A DNA stretch of 64,000 nt from Lycium barbarum (lineage: Eukaryota; Streptophyta; Magnoliopsida; Solanales; Solanaceae), in NCBI RefSeq assembly GCF_019175385.1, contig NC_083340.1:8285706-8349705 (forward strand). Reading direction: 5' to 3'. Positions 1 through 14,900 of the stretch are shown in pieces. The notes beneath the pieces are model-generated. The model saw only the letters and a program-made list of their open reading frames with translations. It searched no databases and was not told where the DNA came from. The stretch's first letter is position 1. Every line of letters begins with the position of its first letter. The position numbers and the translations under genes are program-made.

Positions 1-637
1 AGTAAGAGATGTAAGAATTGCAAAAGTCGAAGTAGTAAGATTATGTAGTCAAAAGTCTTAATGACAAAAGTATGTAGCTGTTATGCGGTTTAAATAATGA
101 TGAACAACTTTGAATAAGTCACCTTCAAAGTAATGGAGAAAGCATGTCAATCACTTACTTTAAAATTCTAATCTGTGGAGTTTTGTAATCATCATGTGTG
201 AAAGTACATATACATTTCATGTGGGTCAAGGAACAATAACAACTACTGCAACAACGCCTCCATCCCAAGCAAGTTGGAATTGGGATATATGAATCCTCAC
301 TGAACAATACTTAAAAATTTGTTCATTGCAGAATACCTTATCATCATCATAGTAGTCAATTGTCTCAAATCAAATTGGATACGGTCCATGGTGGGCAGTG
401 TCCACTTGTAATTCAAAGAATTGTTGCTTAATAGTTGTTCACTTTGGTGTTATGTGCCAATTATATGATTATTATAGATGAGACTGGTCTGAACTCAAAA
501 TGGATATGCGTCGACCAAGAGTGGTGTCCAATTGTAACTCAAGAATTTCTGCTTACTATTTATTTTCTTGGTAGTGTGTGCCAATCCATCCAGAATTCTT
601 CAGTGCTTCTTTCTCACAGTTTTTATGTAATATGCAG
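1..637 (+). other. intron of the ATG8 gene (5' part outside window)
   Basis: This stretch ends in TATGCAG directly before the first recognisable ATG8 exon at 638. I looked for the preceding ATG8 exon (the part with the RREKYPDRIP-like segment) and did not find it. The stretch is therefore read as intron, and the start codon and first exons lie left of position 1. No other gene was seen in it. Confidence 0.6.
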
Positions 638-1658
<1,021 letters not shown>

Positions 1659-2522
1659 CTTTCACGCCAGTGACATTCGTTCATTGCTTAAATTTCCCTT
1701 GTTTATTGTCCCGTCACACTTCTCGGTCGTTCTTTTAATATCTTCTCTCGTTCCTCCCTCTTATCGGGGTTTTATTGGCAAAAATCATGTATAGCATATA
1801 TTTACGTATAGTTCAAAAAGACAAGTGTTCCAGTCTTGTGGAATATGATGTTAATAATCATCTGGATTCAATCTCCGTAAAAATTGTGTTAGTGTCTGGT
1901 TCAGTTGTGGCTTTATAAGGGCGACACTGAGATGCCTAATTTCATTCTTGATTGTGTTCCTATTTCAACATTCTGTTAGTAATTATTTGTGCTTACTATT
2001 GCCATAAGGTGGAAAGAGAATGGAGAAATGGGTGTTTGTTCTATTTTTTCAGCACCAATTGTATATTTACATCCAGATATTTTCAGTAACTTACACAGAT
2101 GTGTCGAAAGAACAGCTGATTTTGTAAAACAGTTTATTTCTCCATCAAAGATCGCTCAAGGACCTTTGAGATATGGACTAATGTTCCCTCTTAAATGAGC
2201 AGTTGCTTAAAACATAAAGACTTTCAATTACTGGGAAGTTTCATTATCTGAAGTTCCAAACATATCATTCTTTGAATGACCAAAACAAAGGTTTCTTTGT
2301 ATGAAGTCAACCTTCAAGTGGAGTTGATTATACATCAAAGACAAATTAAACTTTCAAGTTGCCTCCCCTCTCATCTCAGGCCGATTGCTGCATCCGCCTT
2401 TGTAGCTCCTCGCCTTTGAGTACGACAACAGTCCAAACATAGACCGAATGAAGGGCCTAAACTCTCGAGAGGTTGCTTATGAAAATGAGCTTTCTCCATG
2501 ATATGATTCCCCTATGAAAGCC

Positions 2523-2629
2523 AGAAGTAAACAAAGAGAGGTAGAAGAAAATAAAGTGTCGTCCCTTGTATGAGTTCGGGAAGGCTAGGAGTAAACAAAG
2601 AGCGGTGAAGAGAATAAAGTGTTGTGCCC
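2523..2629. repeat. two-copy tandem repeat, period 64 bp
   Basis: Two similar 43-bp units at 2523-2565 and 2587-2629 share the core aGTAAACAAAGAG...AATAAAGTGT and differ at a few bases. The offset is 64 bp. No coding function is seen. Confidence 0.7.
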
Positions 2630-5602
2630 TTCTTTCTTTTCCATAGCTGGTCAAATGGAAGGAGACGTCGTGCAAGGCGAAGACTTTGACAGGTATTGGT
2701 AGGCACACATCTGATAGCTTTGTCGGGGGGTTTTAGGAGGTCTTTTGAGTGCATGTTTATAGAGATAAAGTGCCTTCAGTCCTATTTTCAGAAAGTCAAG
2801 TCATAGAATCATGTGGGAAATCTTGTGTCCAGAAGTATGGTGTCATTGAGCTGGGGAGATTATGAAGTATATCGAGTTTATGGACAAACTGGTCGAAGAT
2901 GTTGACTTAAGGGGGAGTAAATTTGTCTAAGGAATCAGCATCATGGCCTACCATTTTGTTGCTTCACTAAAACTAAAATATCCAATTCTCTGGCAATGGA
3001 AAATGAACCTATGACTGTAATGTAAACGCAAGGTTTTTGTTGCAAAGGTCATGTCCACGTCTTTCGTCGTATAATCTTGCAAAACTGATATTTGTGTTTA
3101 TGAAAGCACTATGCAGGTAACCCCTTTCCCAACATTCATATTCTTTTTATGTATTCACTTCTACCAATACTTTATTATAAGTGTATACAATAGCTTGCAA
3201 AATTTGCGAAGATCTCCACAGCATCCAATGTAATGTAAATTACAAGAAACTAAAGGGTGGGCGACATTTTAGCTCCTCTCAGTTAGCATCTTGGTGTAGT
3301 GAGATTTTTTAGGCAGTAACATGAAGTAGACAGAGAAGGTTACTGTCAACCTTTGTCCACTTCAGTTATGTACAAGCATGAATAATCAAAGTTTAGGAAC
3401 ATATCATTTTATTCACCATGTTATTAACCCACACATGCCCGTTAACTATATATTTAGCCATCGAGATATTTTAAGCTAATGTTCGTATAGTAGATATATC
3501 AATAATTAAGTTATTCTTGTGTTTCAGGCTAGTTAAAGGGAATGCAGAATAAGGATCTATTTAACGGTGGATTTCATGCCGGTTAATCATAGGAAGTGCG
3601 AAATAAGGACCACCATATATAGTTTAATTACCCCATCTATGATCTATTTTATTGAGTTTGAAATGGAATGAGTAATGAGTCAATAAAATTCTCCAATCCC
3701 AAGCGGCCTAATATACTCCACTTGTTCACCAGTGTCGGTTTGGAGTACGATGAGTTAATAGGAATAATCGCCCTCCCAATGCGTACATATATAGACACAC
3801 AAAAGGACTAATAGTGAGATTCTTTATTAGGCAAAGCAAGATAAAGACGGGGAAGGTTAATGTCAACTTTTGTCTACTATCAAGTTCGAACAAATTAAAC
3901 AGGAAAAAACAACATTAGGAACACATCATATTCACTATATATCTTGTTAAGATATACAAGAATTAATACTACCGTCTTTTTGCGTGCTACAAGTCTACAA
4001 CCTGAGTAGAGAGACTACCCAAAGAGCAATAAAAGGGCTAGCTTTCCCATGGGGATTTCTTTTGATCCACCAAAATAGTCAGTAGTTGGAGAAAGAAGGA
4101 GGTATAAGAGAGCATGGCTAGACGTACCTTTTCGGGGATGGGTCGAACTCAGTAGTTTTGATCTAAACCCAGCTTATTGAAAGACTTAATTAAATAAATA
4201 AAAGTGTATTCTCTATAACAGTTAAACTTTTATATGAAATGATCTCATACTTCAATATAATAGCAGAGCAGGCATAACTCGTTAACTTTTAGATGAGACA
4301 CTCGCACATTTCAACAACCTTATATTTACTTTTATGAAATCTATTAAATATATATAAATTCATACTGAATTTAGAACCACTAACACATAAAAGGACTGGA
4401 GTCAACTCATAAATTTGATATCTTTGATCTGATAAACAAGGAGAGAGTGACCATTGTTTATTTTCACATGACTAGGGCACATGGGACTACGTGCTACGTG
4501 GCATGCATGTTTGGGACCCCCATGTCATGGAGTGTTGGGTAACAATGGCGGTATGGCCATGCCACTTTGTCTACCCATAATCATAATTTCTTCTTCCTGA
4601 GGTCCCAAAGTCCCATTCCCCTTTGAGGTCCCATATGTTTATATGTTAGTTTGCCTACTGATCTTTTGCTTCTTTTATTTCGTCTCTGATCTTTGACGGA
4701 TACGTTGTTAGGTAAGTTGACAATTTTGATCTTGGTGGATCCTTATAATTTTTGGTTAAATATATTTAATTTTCAATTAATTGATATGTGGACATTTGAT
4801 TCCTTTCGCTTTGAATTTTTACAAATTGAACGAATTATTAAGCGCTCAATTATTCATTTATTATGTTACAGTTGTATCGTTACGTCATATTTGAAAGTAA
4901 TATAATTTTAAAAATAGTATAAGTATCACATCTTTCCTATATAAAGGGACCAAAAATACAAATTTTAATTAATCAAAGATTACAAAATCCTTAGCCTAAT
5001 ATCACTAGGACCAAATGAATTCATCAATATATACATAATAAGGGACCAAAAGTGAAACTACCCCAAAAATACATATTTTAACTAATCAAAGATTACAAAA
5101 TCGTTAGATTGAGTATATGCGTTATGAACTATAGAAAAAATAGATTATTGGGTTCTGGATAAATTACTTACACATAAAATTAAGTGGATTTTTAATACAA
5201 ATACAAAACTTTGGCCAAAGATATTAATTTTTTTTGTAACTAGAACTCTAGCTCCGCCTCTTCATGCTATAACGGGTAATTCTCAAAACATATAATTTAG
5301 ATCAGTCTATAACTTTTATTATAGATAAGAAAATAAAGGAAAAATCCCACATGGGCTCTCATAGTTATAGCCTCACATATATATGTAGTACATTATGGTG
5401 TAAACAAACGTCAATTATACTACGTAACAATGTCTGTCCTTCGTTTTTCACTATTCTTTATGTCGGTTTTACCATTTATCTTCTCTACTTGATCGTGTAT
5501 ATTAGTATCCATAATAGGAAACGTAGTGTCCTTTCTCAGCCCTTGCAAGCATCTAGATCCTCCTCACACGTCACCATATATACAAGTGCTTATATAATTT
5601 CT

Positions 5603-5659
5603 TTCATATATCGGAGGAAAGTAAAAATACATTCATATATCGGAGGAAAGTAAAAATAC
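5603..5659. repeat. perfect two-copy tandem repeat, period 29 bp
   Basis: The 28-bp unit that starts TTCATATATCGGAGG is repeated exactly at 5603-5630 and 5632-5659, with one A between. An exact copy indicates a recent slip or duplication. Confidence 0.85.
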
Positions 5660-6689
5660 ACTATGTGTCGAAACTAGCTAATATATATTGCTTATAAAAC
5701 TTTTGATAAATTAATTACTAGTTCCAGAATTCTTCGATGAGGATTATGACAAATATTTCCAACAACGAGAGGATAAATTTTGACGACATCATGGAACTCT
5801 ATCGCATAAATGTGCCATTCTTGTTTCTTTTTTCTTTTCTTACTTTTTTCATGCATGATAAAAGAGATTCGGGGTTGAGGGTTAACTCATTAGGTAAGCT
5901 CGGAGGATTCAGACACCATCAGTAGTGTAGTATTCCCTTCCCTTGTCCCTTTCGCTTTCTCGAACATCCTATGACTTCATTATACATTCTTTTGTATGTT
6001 CAAATTAAACCTGATATATTGAGCTAACTGATGAAGATTAAGAATCAATGATCCTCAAAATTTGATAACAGACTCATGTTGAATACTTGAATATAGTTTC
6101 CCAAGTGTTGAACAGCAACTTAGGAAGCAAGAAAACAAATGCATGTGCCACTAAACCATTTTTTCCAACTTTAAAGGGCTATATAATATAGGACAAGGCT
6201 AGCAAGATGACAAAATTTGTGTAATTTAGTTTTAGGAAAAAAGAAAAACACCATAGCAAAAATAATTTCTAAGGGAAGGAGTGCCATTTACCAAGCCATG
6301 CTGAAAATCTAAAACAAAGGTACGAAGGGTGGTTGGAATCCTGCAGAAACACATGGGACAGGTCCTAGAATTCTCTTATTGTTATTTATTGTGTATATGA
6401 GTTCGGTTATGATCAAATGTAATTATGCAAACTATTAAATGCTTCACCTTACATGGAGATAGGGTTGTTAAATTAATACTCAGTCCACAATCACAAGAAC
6501 AACATAAGTCTTTACTAGCATGTATCATACGGCAGATTTTGACTCCATTACCTTGTGTTTGTCATGTGTTTTTGTTAAGTTCTTCGTACCTCCTTGATTT
6601 CCAGAACTTTGAACTAAGACTGAGAACTTGTCGGTATACATCAATTAGCTCGTGTTATAATCTTCATTGATCCTTTCTACCTCACTTAT

Positions 6690-7207
6690 GGGTGGCAAAA
6701 TTGTACCCAAAAAGAAATATATTTATGGGTGACTAATTGATTAATCCAAATCTATGTAATTCGTTCAACTTGTTCAAGTTTTAACGGTTTGGGACAGAGC
6801 AATTTTGGTGATAGGTTGGTTTGAGTTATGCCCAATTTAACCCATCAAAATTTTGCAGCCGAAATAAACTCACGGTGATGCTCAACCTTGACCCATGAAA
6901 ATGCTCAATCTTAACCATGAAAATATATGTTTGATATTGTGCTACCCATTTGGTCTTGATGTCTAACAAATAAAGCATTTGAATCACCATTTTATATGTT
7001 ATGAGTCTCTCTTAGATTAGTGGATCAGTTGTGGAATGTAAGTTTGAAATTGTAAAAATGATGGGTCACGTTGGGTGATGACCTATTATTTAGCTCATCT
7101 TCACCCGGACATTTTTGACCATATAAACTTTGAACAAGATTTGACAATGATTCATTTGTTAATTCAACTCATTCCGTCTAAATTCAACAACTCGCTTATT
7201 TGCCACG
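6690..7207. mobile_element. MITE-like element of the GGGTGGCAAA / TTTGACACCC type
   Basis: The left end GGGTGGCAAAATT and the right end ATTTGCCACGG are imperfect inverted repeats. The interior is rich in CCCAATTTAACCCATC-like runs that recur at 36765-37468, 50303-50657 and 50934-51775, so I treat these as one loose family. No target duplication was identified. The class is uncertain. Confidence 0.35.
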
Positions 7208-8339
7208 GCTACGGGCACTCGAATGAATGTCTTATTTCCGCTGACCAATAGCTATACTTATCCATCAAAAAATGCTATTTTTATTTTCCTTTCGTATATA
7301 ATCCTATCTATCATCGATGAGCCCTTTTGCTTTTATTTTTGTCATTAATTCTTGAACAACGATAAAACTTGAACAATCAGAAGGTGTATTAAATAACACA
7401 TAGAGCTTGATCAAAAGGAACATATATTTACTAAAAACTAGTCAGTAGAATATTCATCCAACCATTTACAACAAATTATGAAAATTCTCAGCAACTTCAA
7501 TTCTATCATCGATAGTCGGCAATGTTTTCAAAATGGAGCTCTTTTGGCTTTTGCCTACTTAACCAACCCTTTTTAAACATTCTTAGGAGGTCTAAATTTT
7601 ATGTGTGCGTGCGTCATGCTGGCTTAATTTTACAGATGATCACTCAATTTTCATTTATTGTACCAAAATTATTAATCGAAAAAATCATTGAACTTTTCCT
7701 AATATCTTAAAATAAAGTCGCTATACTATTTCTTAGAATGAAAAATCACTCAGTATATATTGTCTAAATATCACGTAGTATCAATTATACTCACACACAA
7801 GAAAATGTTGGAGTCCCGACTGACTTTTTATGATATAAGTTCAGATATTTTGGTACAAAAACTAATTTAATACAACTTTCAGAACTACTAAAGTGAAATT
7901 GACTACCCGTATTTCCGTGTGTTAGTATTTTGTCAAGTATATAAATTTTTGAGCTCATAATTTCAAATTTACGATAAATTCAATAATAAAAACCTTAAAT
8001 TGAGATAAAAACAAGTTAAAATTTCGAATCCGTCTGAATCGTGGGACCATTTTGATTGAGAAATTTAGAGGAGGAGGGGACATGGGAGGTTGCCAATATC
8101 TTCAAAAATGTACTGGAGGACGAGCATCCAAGCACTTGCATGTTCTACGTTCATCTCCCTACAAAACCTGCATTTAATGCATTCATTGCCTTTTTCCCAC
8201 TACATATATGACCACAAAATTCATTGCCAATATCCCACAACTCTAACGACCAATTCTCAAGATTTTCAAGTATTCTTTGAAACTCTGATAAATAATACCC
8301 TATTGATCATAAGTCCGCAAAAAAAAAAAAATCTTCAAT

Positions 8340-10273
8340 ATGTCTACGTTTCTTGTTTATCTTTTGGTTTGTATTTCTCTTCATGCATGCAGTGCCAGAC
8401 CAATTGCAACAACTGACCAAGAAAACAAAATACTACTCTCTAGCAAGGTTTGCTTACAAATATTTCTTTCTTTAGTTTCTTGTTTAATTAAAGCTTATGT
8501 TATCTTTCTTTTTTTGGAGTAAAATTGATCTGACTATAATTTGTTTATTTTCAGGATGTAACATTTTTGACTAGTGACGTATCTAAAACAGAAGGAAGAA
8601 TAATCATGTCCGAAAATAATGGAAGAGATTATGCAAAACTTATGTGGAAGAAGAGATCAAATGCCTCACGAAAGGAATTAGATGATGAAGAAAATAAAGG
8701 TATTATATCAAGATCGGCCTCATTCATTACTTTGCCACGTTAAGTATTTCCGTTCTTGTTGAAACATGTCATTTTTCATAGCTTGTATAATTTCTTTCGG
8801 AGCATACTTTTATTTAATTATACCTCAACACATGCCGCTCATCACATTTGGGCTTGATTTTTATTTTTATGATCCAAATACGTACGTGAAATTTCTTTTT
8901 GATAATATATGATTGTGAGACTCAAACCCATGCGGTAAGACCCCTTGCCAACTCTGGAATCATGTTGAAGTTGTAATCATCTCATCTAAAAGCTTAAACT
9001 ACCAGAGAAAACACACTATTATTTACTTACTTTGCCTCAACATCAATAAGATTAATTATGCATAGCATACCGGATCATTGTGGCTTAGGTAAACAAAATA
9101 GTCTATGTAAGCCAAACCAAAAAAAAAAAGCTCGCATTCTATAATATGTATCATTATAGACTATTCCTTTTGTAACTCAGCTAACCAACCTTGATTGGAT
9201 GTTTAGAATTAGTATCATATTTTTCCATGTTAAAAGTGACAATATTTTATCAAAAACGAAAGAGAGAAAAAAAGGAAGTTATATGTTTTGCTTCCTTCTC
9301 GATGTCATGAATGCAAATTCTTTACTTTCCTACGTCTTACCCTTTAGTAACTTTTTATATATAACGAAATATGTGGCGTGACTAACAGGAAACAAGGTCA
9401 AGATATCGTTTCAAGAGGAAGCTCAATTAAAGGTAAAGCTCTAAAAATAATTCTCTAGCTCTACAAGATATAAATTTGGTGTTTAATTTTACGTTATTGA
9501 ATAATTAAAATAGTACTATGATGCAGTACTTTTGGAAGAGTCAAGTGTTACACTCATAATTATGAGAAGAAAAAAAAAACTTCTTTTGTGACCCAAGAAT
9601 CCTGCTTTTTTGTTAAAATAAGTGGAGACCAAGACTTTGTACATTCATTGTAGTGAGACATATTCGCATAAAGTTGTCTTGATTAGAGGAGGTGGAAACT
9701 TTTCACGTCTTCAATTTGGTGTGTGAACTTGAAGGGCCTCAGGCTGCTATGCATATAAGGAAGAATCGATCTCATCTTTCACTGTCTTTACATGCATATT
9801 GTCAAAGGACAATAATCATGCAATATCTATGCATGTTGACGGTCCATCTCATTTTAAACGTGTATATGACTATTTATACAAGAATTCAACTTATACACAT
9901 TGACGTTGTAGAAGAGTTTTTATACTATGAGATCAACTAAAAATAATTATAAATAACAACTCATAATTAATAAGTGGAACAAGTAACCTCCTAAGACGGA
10001 TAACCAGCTATAATACGAACGTTAAATTGCATTGTTACCCTGTAAAATCTTTTTATGCGATATTATATATATAAGTTAAAATTTAGCTCAAGTGGTAAAC
10101 TGTATATGCAGATATTGAAGAGAGAATCACGGTTGATGCTAGAATCTCCAACATCAGCACAACATGAAGAAGAAGCTGTGAACTCCATTGGAAACGACCC
10201 CGTGGAAGATGTAGTGGTTATGGACTATGCACAACCCCATAGAAAACCACCTATTCACAACACAAAACACTAG
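8340..10273 (+). CDS. RGF/GOLVEN/CLEL secreted peptide hormone precursor
   Basis: Exons at 8340-8447, 8555-8699, 9389-9432 and 10112-10273 join to a 152-residue precursor. Introns start GTTTGC, GTATTA and GTAAAG and end CAG. Residues 1 to about 19 form a hydrophobic signal peptide ending ACSA. The middle is variable, charged and contains WKKRS and LKRES stretches. The C-terminus has an acidic patch (EDVVVM) followed by residues 137-149, DYAQPHRKPPIHN, then TKH. This motif fits the root meristem growth factor / GOLVEN family: Asp-Tyr for tyrosine sulfation, and the PPxHN end. Family members are secreted, sulfated, cut by subtilases and perceived by RGI/RGFR receptor kinases; they act in root meristem maintenance and gravitropism. 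The motif resembles the Arabidopsis GLV1/CLEL6 type more than RGF1. Splice sites are inferred from frame continuity. Confidence 0.88.
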
Positions 10274-11915
10274 ATACATCGTACAAATAGATGAAAAATC
10301 ATACTAGTGTTTATGTATTTTGCTTTCTCGTTTATACGTATGTGAGACTGTTGGTCTTCAGTTTGTTCTTTTTATTTACTATTGTTTTCGCAAATGAAGG
10401 AGAATCCTAGATGAGAATACTCCCATATTATATTGATACTCCATGTATGTACAAATAGAAATTACTAAGAATTTCAAAAGCTAGTTCTAGCAAGAAATAT
10501 CAGTGTTATGGTCGCGTGTTACATAACTGCAATGGTGATATATTAAATGAGAAAGAAGGGGTTGAGGTTTATTTAGGGCATGATGTGGATGGATATGGTC
10601 CCTCATATTATTCTGTTGCTTTTATCAACTGTGCCTTCATTTTAAAAAAGTGCATACACATATAAATATATAGGAAAAATGTAGCAGCGGAGTGGAGTGG
10701 TGTGGTGGTCTCTCTGCTGCGAATGTTTTGGTTGGTTTTTCTTCTTTAATGATGGAGACAGTTATGTGTTCGTTTCAGTTTTGTCCCTACTTTAGTCCCT
10801 TTGCATCTGCTATACAATAAACCAAATCTATTTTTGTCATTTATTACGTGCACAACCATAACCAGGCAAACAAATTTGTTATTTGTCACTCCTTTTCTTC
10901 AGTTGGAAGAGTATCACGGTTAAGGTTTGGGGAGGTAAAGAAATATTTTGCATTTTTATTCATAGTTACTGGTAGTGTGAAACTTTTTTCCACATTTGGT
11001 ATATTTACCCACGTTTATGCAGATTGTTGTCTTTTGTGAGATTTTTATGTAACCGTCTAAAAAGATTAGCACACTATCAATTGATAGAACTTCCAACTCA
11101 TAATCAAACTTCAAGTTCTATGCACGGATGGTTTAATATATTCACACACTTAAATCACTTTAAAGACAATTATAAGTAACTCGGAAAAAGTGATAAATAA
11201 ACTACAACACATTAAACAACAGTGACAGACTAATAGTTCTTTACAAGTACAAGTACAATGTACAATACGTTAATCATAGTTTGCATATTAAATATCAAAT
11301 CTTTGAATATGAATAAGATACGTGTTCTATTTTTGCATCTCAAAAAAAGGTCATGGTTGACGAGGAGATTCATACATAGAGATAAACTGTTCACATCTTT
11401 AAGGGTAACACCATGATAAATAAAAAAGATCCGAAAACAAAAACCAGAAGTCCAGCTCGGCTAAGTATTCACAATTCGAACATCAATAAAGAGAAATGCA
11501 TTTGTTGTCATCACCGATCGCATGATGCAAAACAGGGAAGAGAAAAGTAGTTTGAAATGCACCCAACAAAATCCTATTTATAAGAACTTGAGCACACAAA
11601 AGTTTGGCTTGCAGCTGCAGTTCTATCCTTTTGACATCAGTCAGTATTGAGATGTGGCGGTGTGATCATTCCACCGCCAACACCGGATGTGGTAGGATGG
11701 TTGGAATCCTTCCTTTAACCAGAGGTCACAATTCAAGTGGGATGGAACCTAGCTATTGCAGATTACAATCATGTAACAATCTTGGAATCTAACTTTGGAG
11801 CAAAATCAAATAGAAACACCATATAAGAATTTTGCAGGTTTCAAGGCGCAAAAATGCCAATGGCAGTATCGTATCCTTTTACTAAGTTGAATCTGAATTT
11901 GTAAAGCTGGTGATT
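10274..11915. other. intergenic, convergent 3' ends of the peptide gene and the YbaK-domain gene
   Basis: No gene is supported here. The left part should carry the 3' UTR of the GOLVEN-type gene and the right part (about 11600-11915) the 3' UTR of the minus-strand YbaK-domain gene. The frame at 11604-11792 has no recognisable protein features. Confidence 0.5.
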
Positions 11916-14900
11916 TTAATTACAATTGACAATGAATGGTTTCACAAACTCAATGAATTCTGGTGTCCTGATCCCCAGTTTAAGGTCAATCTCGCCACCT
12001 CCAAACCAGAAGAAGTCAGGATTGAGCTTGGTGATTGCTTCATCCAAAATCACCTGGTATAAATTAGTATGAATTACAATGATATAGTAATACACAGCTA
12101 TTTTCCATAATAGTTAGGATCTTCCACCACAACATAAAGTGAACTGGAAACTCAGTTATCAGGTGAACTGTTGTACCATATAAGTTTGAGTGGTAAGAAA
12201 CTGCTGTTTGGCTTTAAACGGTGGATGCTATACTTGAAGAATTTAATAAACGTATTTGCAAGAGAATCATCAATTAAAGATTAGGTTTTGCTGCTAAACA
12301 TAATTCTTTAGTTGTTGACCAAGTTTCAGTGGACTTTCCTCTTCTCTTCTGCCTACTAATTACTAATTGCAAAAAAGAAAGCTTCTCTATGTAATTTAAT
12401 TGTAGGTAAAAGTGTATTAATGTTATAGTAAAAGAGGTCCAAAACTTAATGAAAATGGCCTCTAATCTAAGGTTTAAGTGAGAACAACTGGCAGGCTGCA
12501 TTTCTAGATCAACAACATTGAACAGATACAGATTTTAGGAACAGTGAGCAGCGGCACATCTGGCACAATGAATAGCATAGAGTCCATTTATTGAAGAGAA
12601 TTATGGAGAGTAAAACACATACCAAATAGTCCACTTTCCATCTAAAAGTGGAAAACCGGGGACCCCTCAGCATGTATGACATATAATTAGCAATTGGCTA
12701 AACAAGAGAGTGACAGGAATCTGACCCTGGCTACTAGACCACAGGGCCCAATTTGTTCAGGCTACGGCAAACAGCAGTGGACAAGAAGGTTGGACTAGCT
12801 AGTATACCTTGATATGATGCACATGAGGGCAGAAGGCAAGAAAGACAGATATTGTGTTTTAGCCAACAACACATTAAAGGAATCAATGATTCACAACAGA
12901 AGTGTTCTAGTCAAGTTGGTATCTTCATTAGCGTGATTATCCATTTAATCTTGGCTTTCATTAGAAGCAGCTCAGAGGCTAGCCGATATGGCATTAGCTA
13001 CTATTATCTGCAGCATTAGGGAATGTAATTTAGATGAGCTGCACAACATTTCAATAACTAACGTAGAAAGTGACATGGGAACAGATCATATGTTAAACTG
13101 TAAGCAGAAAAATCTTGGGGAACATTGAAACAATTTCAGCAAAAGAACAGAGAGATCGAGTACCGGTATGTCGGTCCTCATGCCAATACATGTGACTGCA
13201 TTGTGTTCATAACCAGTCAGCTTTGCTGATATCTCCTCAGGAGCCAGCCTCACTGCATAGAGCATCCACTTGCTAAAATCATTCTATATGAAGTGCTCAA
13301 ACATAATGAAGACCCCACAGAACACTTTAGACCTCAGAAACTTAGAGCATCCAACTCTGTTTGCTCCCAGTAAAGACATGGTTGGAACAAGTCAACAATC
13401 AAAAGGCATATGAATGAAAAAAAGAGCGCATAAAACAAGTCCATCTTTAAAACTTCTGTTGATGCTAGATGTTTCCTAAGCTAAAAATCATGCTTTTTAA
13501 TTGTCATGTTTGTAGTAAGGCATTTTACCCAAAGGCCAAAAGTAGTTAACACATTCATTGCGACTCTTAAGGAGTTACTTTGGAGTACTCAGAAAAAATC
13601 CAGAATTAAATGCGACTCTCAAGGAGTAACTTTGGAGTACTCAGAAACAATCTAAAATTAAATTAAATCATTCATGTAAAGAAGCACAGATAGAAACTCC
13701 AGCATGAGATTTTTTCAGGCCATCCAAGCATTAGAATAACAATTTTCAATTTGTTCCAGAACTTCATGCTGCCAGACACCCTTCTGACATCTTTAACAAG
13801 GTTGAACTTTCTTTAATGACATGGAGTTCCCAAATTGTTGGAAATCTTCAACAAGAACATAAAATTATAAACCTAAAATCAAACTTTAGTGTAGGAAAAG
13901 CAACATGGATGCTGTCTTGCTAAGTTGAACATAAAGCAAGAGCTGCTCAGATCAATTTTAGCAAAAAAGGCTTCTAGGACACAGAAGATCCAAAAACCCG
14001 CTCTTACAAAATAAGGACTAATAGCCTGCTCTTGCGAAAAAGGCTTCTAGGAACCAGAAGACTAATATCCTCATCACCCGTCCCTTCATAATACTGCACC
14101 ATAAGGAGTATTAATCTGTTTTCTTATCCAACCCCTAGTACCACTCCATGCTTTCACTACTTCCCACCACAACCTGTGTCCTCTTCAATGCCAAACCTCC
14201 ATAACCACTTTCCTAGGAGAGATTGCAAACTCTTAAATCTTTTACTCCCAAAAAACGCCAATCCCATTCTTAACCGGAGAAATCACCAATTTCCAGCTCA
14301 ACAACAAATTATTTTCCTCCTCCTCTCATGCGCTGCAGGGAACTAAACTGCATCTGGTGAAGTTACTTAGCCATTAAAAGATGCAAATCGAACAAGGACA
14401 GGTAGTAGGTTGAATATTAGCCAAAGTGCTTTTAACTAAGGTAGAGTTTGCACTTGTCGTGTTGCTCCATTTGTTTTGTATCTTGATTTTGCTGTCTTAT
14501 TTTTCTTGCAATCCTGCATTGACTATGTTTCTTTTGAGCAGAGGGTCTATCGGAAACAGCCTCTCTACCCTAGAAAAGTAGAGGTAAGGTCGGCATACAT
14601 TCTACCCTCCCCAGAACCCACTTGTGGGATTACACTGGGTATGTTGTTGTTATAGAGTTTGCACTCGTTCTAGCTTGGCATCACAGGAAGTAAGAGTACG
14701 GTTAGCAAGAAGTTAGTCTGTGCAGCAAAGTAGACCCACAATCTCTACTCCAGTTCCTCGTTAATTCCATTCGTGAGTTGCCTTAAATCTTTTATACTAA
14801 CACGACTTCAGCTCCAATTCCCGGGGTTCTTGACGAGCTAAAGCCAAAGGAAACTCATAATATCAAATAAATGCCCAATAGTTCCTATGGTCCTGTCACA

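Larger units (their letters stand above)
1659..8339. other. intergenic region, no supported gene
   Basis: The 3' UTR of ATG8 probably ends before about 1980. The rest is AT-rich and has only short accidental reading frames. It holds tandem repeats at 2523-2629 and 5603-5659, and diverged direct repeats near 3300-3420 / 3812-3950 and 4938-5000 / 5036-5115. A MITE-like element lies at 6690-7207. A stretch at 4480-4510 has two ACGTG cores close together, but no gene follows that I can recognise. Confidence 0.5.

Noticed and set aside
5351..5653. 100-codon plus-strand frame
   Set aside because: Composition is like random AT-rich DNA, it has no conserved motif, and its 3' part runs through the 29-bp tandem repeat.
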